A stretch of DNA of 10,967 nucleotides from an uncultured Leucothrix sp. (lineage in GTDB: Bacteria > Pseudomonadota > Gammaproteobacteria > Thiotrichales > Thiotrichaceae): assembly GCA_937923375.1 (NCBI GenBank), contig CALAJG010000170.1:1-10967 (forward strand), given 5' to 3'. The translations under genes were made by a program, and so were the position numbers. Below are positions 6,470 through 10,967 of this stretch, piece by piece (position 1 is the first letter of the stretch; every line of letters starts with the position of its first letter). The notes below the pieces were generated by a model that worked only from the letters and a program-made list of their open reading frames with translations, had not been told where the DNA came from and did not search any database.

Positions 6470-7354
6470 TCAGAGCGGCTTAAGCTTAGATTCCCATTTC
6501 ATCTCTTTTGCAAATTGCTTAAGTTCATCGTCCGGCATATAAACTGTGTGCTCGGGACCAGGGTAAGTGCGCGACTTAACATCGTCACTGTATTTAGTAA
6601 ATACATCTTCCATGATTGGAATAAGGTCTGTGTAAATTTTAGAGTGTCTTGGAACATGTTCCTCATAAAGATTGAACAAATCGGAGGTAATGATATGAAC
6701 ACCATGCGCCTTATTACCAGCGCCTAAACTGATTACTGGTACGGGTAAGGTTTCAGCCAAATATTGGCAAACCTCTTCACTTGTCACCTCACACATAATG
6801 GAGAAACAGCCCGCATCGACCATTGCCCATGCATCATCAACCAATGCAGCCGCCTGATTCGCCGTTTTCCCCTGCGCGAAGAATCCACCTAATTGAGGAA
6901 TACGCATTGGCGTAATACCTATATGCCCCTGAACCGGAATTCCGGCTTTTACAATGGCCTCAATGTTTTTAGCGTGATGCTGGTTACCCTCACACTTCAT
7001 AACTTCTGCGCTGGCCTGAGAAACAAACTTACCAGCGTTCTCTACTGCCTGCTCAGGTGAAACGTGGAAACTCCAATAGGGCATATCAACCATCCGTAAG
7101 CCGTACTGACTGCCGCGGTCGATTGCCTGAGACATCATCATGACTTCTTCAAACGATACCGTTACCGTAGATTTATGACCAAATAGGATCATCCCGCCCG
7201 TGTCTGATACACATAAAATATCAATACCTAAGCGATCCGCAATGACGGCACTTCGATAATCATAAATTGCCATTTGCACAATTTGCTCATCTTCACGCAT
7301 TTTACGTTGTAATTCTCGTATCGTAATCTTCTTGCGTTTTTTTGGCTCTGCCAT
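6470..7354 (-). CDS. PanB-like ketopantoate hydroxymethyltransferase family enzyme
   Basis: PanB transfers a hydroxymethyl group from methylene-tetrahydrofolate to 2-oxoisovalerate in pantothenate synthesis. This 294-aa relative keeps the TIM-barrel landmarks: 'TIRELQRK' near the N-terminus, metal-ligand Asp51 in 'SDTGGM', Asp90 in 'VDMP', Lys120 and Glu122 in 'MKCEG', 'GHIGITP' near 143-149, and the catalytic-type Glu189 in 'MCEV'. Family hallmarks around them differ: 'EGNQHH' replaces the usual 'EGG', and 'HSKIY' replaces the usual 'FAKxY'. A tail of about 24 residues follows the normal 'PGPEH' end. The active-site residues suggest a working enzyme with another keto acid or a retro-aldol reaction. 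No panC or panD is present, and it is the last gene of an ABC importer operon, so a catabolic role is more likely than vitamin synthesis. The start at 7354 is chosen for its GGAG site; 7366 lacks one. Confidence 0.82.
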   Translation of the reverse strand: MAEPKKRKKITIRELQRKMREDEQIVQMAIYDYRSAVIADRLGIDILCVSDTGGMILFGHKSTVTVSFEEVMMMSQAIDRGSQYGLRMVDMPYWSFHVSPEQAVENAGKFVSQASAEVMKCEGNQHHAKNIEAIVKAGIPVQGHIGITPMRIPQLGGFFAQGKTANQAAALVDDAWAMVDAGCFSIMCEVTSEEVCQYLAETLPVPVISLGAGNKAHGVHIITSDLFNLYEEHVPRHSKIYTDLIPIMEDVFTKYSDDVKSRTYPGPEHTVYMPDDELKQFAKEMKWESKLKPL

Positions 7355-7360
7355 ATCCAT

Positions 7361-7364
7361 CTCC
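7361..7364 (-). promoter_or_regulatory. Ribosome binding site deciding the PanB-like start
   Basis: On the minus strand GGAG lies 6 nt before the ATG at 7354. The two further in-frame ATGs (7366 and 7360) have no usable upstream site, so the shorter N-terminus is preferred. Confidence 0.6.
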
Positions 7365-7429
7365 ATTTGGTTGTTTATCTTTGGTTATGTAAATCTGGTA
7401 ATAAAAATTTAATCACTTCTATTCAAGTC

Positions 7430-7630
7430 TTAACCTGATCCAAACAATCCCGTTGCAATAAATAAAACAATACTGATTCCCGTAATGACATAAGCCGTTG
7501 TGTTCAGTAGCTTTAATTTATCTCCTGTTAGCATGTTTTTAGACTTGCACCATGAAAACAGTAAAGAGATTAGCCCTCCGATAATTGCCAGAGTGATAAC
7601 CGTTGTTCGATTTAATAAAAAATCAATCAT
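7430..7630 (-). CDS. Small two-helix membrane protein of the ABC operon
   Basis: This 66-aa protein has two hydrophobic helices (about 9-27 and 44-64) joined by a basic loop 'CKSKNMLTGDKLK'. By the positive-inside rule the loop faces the cytoplasm and both ends face out. I do not recognise a family. It lies 27 nt after the stop of ATPase 1 and 75 nt before the PanB-like start, same strand, so it is probably co-transcribed. No Shine-Dalgarno site precedes its ATG (the 20 nt upstream are A/T-rich), which suggests low expression or coupling to the upstream gene. Two helices with a sensible charge pattern argue for a real gene. Possible roles are a small accessory subunit of the importer or a membrane anchor, both inferred from position only. 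Confidence 0.6.
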   Translation of the reverse strand: MIDFLLNRTTVITLAIIGGLISLLFSWCKSKNMLTGDKLKLLNTTAYVITGISIVLFIATGLFGSG

Positions 7631-7657
7631 AAAAAAGTTATTTAGTCTTAATAAAAA

Positions 7658-8542
7658 TCATGTACGTTTCGAATAAGCATCTAAGAAATCAGAAGCCGCT
7701 TTACTCCCCCGAGAGAATGATTTCATTGCCTCCTCATGGAGTAATGTCATGACTTCAATTTTGATGTCATTAGCGACTTTATCGTCTGCCAAATCGTCAA
7801 TCGATCGCGGCCTTGGCACATCAACCTGAAGCACTTTGCGGGTACTAGTGGGCAGGTTTGTCATAATCAATAAACGATCGGCCAGATAAATGGCTTCATC
7901 GATATCAGTCGTTACAAAGAAGTTGGTATCTCTGGATTCTTCAAATAGGGATGCGTAGTACTCCCACATCAACTCTTTTGACATGTGATCTAGCCCACGA
8001 AATGGCTCATCCAGAATCATGACTTCAGGCTTGTTTATCATCGCCCGTGCTAATTCCGCGCGGCGCTGCATCCCACCCGATAGCTGAGTCGGATACTTGT
8101 CTCTGAAAGCTGTAAGGCCAACCTTTTCCAACAGTGTTTCAGCAGCCTTTGAAAACTCGGCGATATTTTCACCACGGGCTTTTGGCCCATACATGACATT
8201 TTCAAAGGTCGTCATCCAAGGGAATAACGCTGACTCCTGAAACAGAACCAATCGGTCCTTGCCCGAGCTTGTGATGGGTTCACCGTTCATGGTAATCGAG
8301 CCTGATGTTGGCTTTTCAAAACCAGCAATCATCTGTATCAAAGTACTTTTGCCGCAACCAGAAGGGCCAATCATCACGGTGAGCTTATTTCTCGGTATCG
8401 TGAACGAACAATCCTTAATTACCTCAGTGGCATAGGGGCCGGAGCCATAGATTTTGCTAACATTATCGACTATTATTTCGCCACCTAAAGACGGTGACTT
8501 ATTGTCTGTGGCCGAACCATTTCTTTCTTCAAAATTAGTCAT
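7658..8542 (-). CDS. NitT/TauT-type ABC importer ATPase 1 (no switch histidine)
   Basis: This 294-aa ATPase of the nitrate/taurine/sulfonate (SsuB/TauB-like) importer family has Walker A 'GPSGCGKST' (59-67), Q-loop Gln102 in 'LFQES', the canonical signature 'LSGGM' (154-158), Walker B 'VMILDEP' with Asp178/Glu179, and a D-loop 'RGLD'. The H-loop is altered: the usual 'VTHD' reads 'VTTD', with Thr212 (codon ACT, 7907-7909) in place of the switch histidine. ATPase 2 keeps that histidine but has an altered signature. The proteins likely pair as a heterodimer on the cytoplasmic face of the two permeases. The C-terminal 70 residues are the usual family extension. The start at 8542 has AGGGG (8549-8553) 6 nt upstream, overlapping the permease 1 stop; the genes are 9 nt apart. 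The substrate is not readable from the ATPase. Confidence 0.92.
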   Translation of the reverse strand: MTNFEERNGSATDNKSPSLGGEIIVDNVSKIYGSGPYATEVIKDCSFTIPRNKLTVMIGPSGCGKSTLIQMIAGFEKPTSGSITMNGEPITSSGKDRLVLFQESALFPWMTTFENVMYGPKARGENIAEFSKAAETLLEKVGLTAFRDKYPTQLSGGMQRRAELARAMINKPEVMILDEPFRGLDHMSKELMWEYYASLFEESRDTNFFVTTDIDEAIYLADRLLIMTNLPTSTRKVLQVDVPRPRSIDDLADDKVANDIKIEVMTLLHEEAMKSFSRGSKAASDFLDAYSKRT

Positions 8543-8551
8543 CCGTTTCCC

Positions 8552-9373
8552 CTATCGAGTCTTAAGCCAAGGTGTAAAGTAGCCGCCAAGCTTGCGTAAA
8601 CCTTCACTGCTTAAATAGCCGGCGATACCAATACTCAGCATTCCAACCACTATCTGTTCATAGGAGCCACCCAGATAAGAGTTCCAGATAAAGAAACCCA
8701 ATCCTCCACCTGCTCCCCCTGAGCTACCGCCACCCGAAATCATTTCAGCGGCAACTACCACTTCCCAGGTAATCCCCATTCCTACCGCAGACCCAACCAC
8801 AATAGACGGCAAGGTGGCCGGTAAAACGACGCGACGAAAGATATCCCACTGCGACGCACCCATAGACTCTGCAGCTTGAAAGAATCGAGTATCAATAGAC
8901 TTAGCGCCACCGAGTACGTTAATAACGATGGTGTAAAAAGCGCCCAGAAACGTAACAAAGGCAATGGACATCTCGGCAGTCGGCCAAAAAATAATAGAAG
9001 CGGGGACCCAAGCTAATGGGGGAATGGGGCGTAAGATTTCAAAGGTAGGAAATGCAATGCCGTTAAAGGTTCTATTTACCGCCATATACAAGCCGAAGGG
9101 AATGCCTAATAACATGGCCACTAAAAATCCAGTGAAAACGCGCTTTGCACTTAAGTACCAACTGGCCCAATAGCTAGAATCACCTAACAAGCCAGCCCAT
9201 GCGGCAAACACGCCACTAGGAGCAGGAACAAGCCCTATCCAAGGAAAGCGAACACCAAATAAATCTTCAGACCTTGAGCCAATCTCCCATAAGATAAAAA
9301 ATATGGTGATTGCAATTAATGCCCTAACCGTTGCCCGCGAATTTAATTTCTTTTTGAGTTTTGTAAAATTCAT
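8552..9373 (-). CDS. NitT/TauT-type ABC importer permease 1
   Basis: This 273-aa inner-membrane permease of the SsuC/TauC/NrtB type has a short basic N-terminus, a first helix at about 17-32 and roughly five more helices. The cytoplasmic EAA coupling loop is visible at 165-189 ('QAAESMGASQWDIFRRV', then 'LP'), as is the 'EILRPIPPLAWVP' segment (112-124) shared by this family. It is a clear paralogue of permease 2, which suggests the two form the heterodimeric channel. A glycine-rich insert (214-224) after 'AEMIS' is absent from permease 2 at the same place. The start at 9373 is backed by a strong AGGAGG (9381-9386) 7 nt upstream, inside the end of ATPase 2; only 2 nt separate the two genes, so translation is coupled. 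Confidence 0.93.
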   Translation of the reverse strand: MNFTKLKKKLNSRATVRALIAITIFFILWEIGSRSEDLFGVRFPWIGLVPAPSGVFAAWAGLLGDSSYWASWYLSAKRVFTGFLVAMLLGIPFGLYMAVNRTFNGIAFPTFEILRPIPPLAWVPASIIFWPTAEMSIAFVTFLGAFYTIVINVLGGAKSIDTRFFQAAESMGASQWDIFRRVVLPATLPSIVVGSAVGMGITWEVVVAAEMISGGGSSGGAGGGLGFFIWNSYLGGSYEQIVVGMLSIGIAGYLSSEGLRKLGGYFTPWLKTR

Positions 9374-9375
9374 GA

Positions 9376-10230
9376 CTAGCCCTCCTTCTCCCCAGCTTCA
9401 AAGGCTTTCTTCGCCTCTTCAATTACCAGGCCTTTGGTTTCAGCCATAATTTCTTTGAATCTTGGGCTAGTCAGCACGCTGTAATCACGTGGGTGAGGAA
9501 TATCGACTTCAACGATTTTCTTAGGCTTACAAGGTCTGGATGTCATAATAACTAAGCGATGCCCCAGAAAAATGGCTTCTTCTAAATCATGTGTAATAAA
9601 GAAAATAGTGACCTTATTTTTGTAATAAATTTCTAATAAGGCTTCATGCATTACCGACTTAGTTAACGAGTCTAATGCTCTGTAAGGCTCATCAAACAAC
9701 AGCACTTTAGGCTCATTCATTAGTGCTCTAACGATTTCAACGCGTCGTCTAAGTCCAGAAGAAATTTCACCGGGATAGTTATTCTCCGAGCCTTCAAGAC
9801 CTGCATCAGCCATCATTTTACGGGCTTTATCGTAAATATCAGCTTTGCTCATTTCACCTTTCATCAGAGGCCCAAAGGCGACATTTTCAAGGTTAGTTTT
9901 CCAGGGAAACAGCGCGCCGTTTTGAAAAACGACGATCCGGTCGGAGCCGGGTACTGCCTTAGGCTTCTCAGGGCCACACAGTAATTCATCATCTAAATAA
10001 ATAGCGCCGGAAGTAATATCATGAAAACCTGCAATAGCATTTAGCAAGGTCGTTTTGCCGCAACCCGACGGCCCTACAATCATACAAATCTCACCAGCTG
10101 GGACATCTAAATCACAGTGATCCACCGCGATAACAGCCGCACCATCCGGATCATAAATTTTGACAACATCCTCAATTCGAATAGCCCCTTTATCTGCAAG
10201 AGACTCATTGTCTTTCATCATTGCGCTCAT
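9376..10230 (-). CDS. NitT/TauT-type ABC importer ATPase 2 (altered signature)
   Basis: This 284-aa ATPase is paralogous to ATPase 1. It has Walker A 'GPSGCGKTT' (53-61), Q-loop Gln103, Walker B 'VLLFDEP' with Asp180/Glu181, a D-loop 'RALD' and an intact switch His214 in 'ITHD'. The signature motif is degenerate: 'ISSGL' (156-160, bases 9751-9765) stands where 'LSGGM/Q' is normal, so the first glycine is Ser158 and the last residue is Leu. In a head-to-tail dimer this signature faces the Walker A of ATPase 1, giving one weakened site. The longer reading frame reaches 10266, but the start at 10230 is preferred. There the ATG overlaps the permease 2 stop as TGATG and an AGGAG site lies 7 nt upstream. 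Substrate unknown. Confidence 0.92.
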   Translation of the reverse strand: MSAMMKDNESLADKGAIRIEDVVKIYDPDGAAVIAVDHCDLDVPAGEICMIVGPSGCGKTTLLNAIAGFHDITSGAIYLDDELLCGPEKPKAVPGSDRIVVFQNGALFPWKTNLENVAFGPLMKGEMSKADIYDKARKMMADAGLEGSENNYPGEISSGLRRRVEIVRALMNEPKVLLFDEPYRALDSLTKSVMHEALLEIYYKNKVTIFFITHDLEEAIFLGHRLVIMTSRPCKPKKIVEVDIPHPRDYSVLTSPRFKEIMAETKGLVIEEAKKAFEAGEKEG

Positions 10231-10967
10231 CAGTTTGCTCCTAAAGCAAGTTCTCGAACTCGCCACTGCATCATGTAATCACCCAGCATACGAACCATGG
10301 CGCTAGTGATATAACCGATGATTCCCAGTGTGATCATGCCAATGACAATCGTTGGATATGTCACCATCGTGTAGGCAGTATTGATTACATACCCAAGGCC
10401 AAATTGACCCGAGACCATTTCTCCTGCGACTAGTGAGAACCAGGCCACCCCAATAGAGATCTGCAGACCTGTGAAGATATAAGGCATTGCGCCAGGAATA
10501 ATGACCTGCCTAAAGGTTTGCCAATCACTGGCGCCTAGACAATACGCTGCTCTTGTGTATTCCTCGTCGATTGAGTCAACACCCAGCATGGTATTTAAGG
10601 TCGTTGCAAAAAAGGAAGCTAAGAAAGTTAGAAAGATAACCGGCGTTTCTGAACCAGAAAACATGATAATGGCCAATGGAACCCAAGCCAGTATGGGAAT
10701 GGGACGAAAGATTTCGAATAGTGGGAATATGTATTCGCGAAACTTTTTTGACCAGCCCAAAAATAAACCTAACGGTACACCCAGAGTAGTTGCCAACAGA
10801 AAAGCGTAGCCAATTCGGCGAAGGCTAATGCCAATGTGCTTATAATATTCCGGCGTGTAAACTGACAAACCGTAATAAGGGTCTTTACTCCAGTATTCTG
10901 TCCAAACTTCTGTTAAGCCCGGCATAGATTCAAAACGAGGTAGCTTAAAAATTTCTACGCTGAGATA
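10230..10967 (-). CDS. NitT/TauT-type ABC importer permease 2, 5' end outside window
   Basis: The frame stays open to the window edge: 14 codons precede the ATG at 10925 without a stop and read 'YLSVEIFKLPRFES'. 'LPRFESMPGLTEVW' matches the position of 'VPAPSGVFAAW' in permease 1. The true start and first membrane helix therefore lie beyond base 10967, and ATG 10925 is internal. The visible 245 residues hold about five helices, the 'EIFRPIPILAWVP' segment and the EAA loop ('RAAYCLGASDWQTFRQV', residues 125-141 from ATG 10925). It is the inner-membrane partner of permease 1. Its TGA overlaps the ATPase 2 ATG by one base. The substrate-binding protein expected for this importer class is not in the window and may lie further upstream. 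Confidence 0.92.
   Translation of the reverse strand, partial: YLSVEIFKLPRFESMPGLTEVWTEYWSKDPYYGLSVYTPEYYKHIGISLRRIGYAFLLATTLGVPLGLFLGWSKKFREYIFPLFEIFRPIPILAWVPLAIIMFSGSETPVIFLTFLASFFATTLNTMLGVDSIDEEYTRAAYCLGASDWQTFRQVIIPGAMPYIFTGLQISIGVAWFSLVAGEMVSGQFGLGYVINTAYTMVTYPTIVIGMITLGIIGYITSAMVRMLGDYMMQWRVRELALGAN
10238..10242 (-). promoter_or_regulatory. Ribosome binding site deciding the ATPase 2 start
   Basis: AGGAG on the minus strand lies 7 nt before the ATG at 10230, within the last codons of permease 2. It supports the TGATG-coupled start over the longer frame beginning at 10266. Confidence 0.8.

Noticed and set aside
9376..10266. Longer ATPase 2 frame starting at 10266
   Set aside because: The extra 12 N-terminal residues lie within permease 2 and have no good start signal, whereas ATG 10230 has AGGAG and a TGATG overlap.
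10501..10809. 102-aa open frame on the plus strand inside permease 2
   Set aside because: It mirrors conserved permease codons on the opposite strand; no ribosome binding site or family features.

Overview
The window (about 11 kb, moderate GC, well-formed Shine-Dalgarno sites, compact gene packing) looks like chromosomal DNA of a Gram-negative proteobacterium, most likely a marine or aquatic gammaproteobacterium. This rests on gene families and general style only; no rRNA or other phylogenetic marker is present. No tRNA, IS element, phage gene or CRISPR array was seen.

Left part (1-3285): the 3' portion of an M29 aminopeptidase/NicX-like gene (+) converges with a ureohydrolase-family gene (-, agmatinase/guanidine-hydrolase type). 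That gene is divergent from an M24 family amidohydrolase (+) of the ectoine-hydrolase/creatinase type. All three families attack C-N bonds or N-containing rings, so the block looks like a small nitrogen-compound catabolic module. The 186-bp divergent region holds a spaced direct repeat and a palindrome that could be regulatory.

Middle (3499-6386, all +): an exported ankyrin-repeat protein, a TauE/SafE-type membrane exporter with a TTG start whose ribosome binding site lies in a hairpin, and a TetR-family regulator. The TetR gene converges with the right-hand operon, and a perfect 15-bp inverted repeat lies between the two.

Right part (6470-10967, all -, read from right to left): a tightly coupled NitT/TauT-type ABC importer operon. 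The order is permease 2 (cut by the window edge), ATPase 2, permease 1, ATPase 1, a 66-aa two-helix membrane protein, and a PanB-like (ketopantoate hydroxymethyltransferase family) enzyme as last gene. No substrate-binding protein is visible; it may lie beyond the right edge. The two ATPases carry complementary defects, a missing switch histidine in one and an altered signature motif in the other. The heterodimer should therefore have one canonical and one degenerate ATP site, which is unusual for this importer class.

Working idea (inference): the region imports a small nitrogenous or anionic organic compound through the asymmetric ABC importer and processes it with the PanB-like enzyme, possibly together with the C-N hydrolases on the left. 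TetR and TauE would act as regulator and waste-anion exporter. The substrate cannot be named from the sequence.
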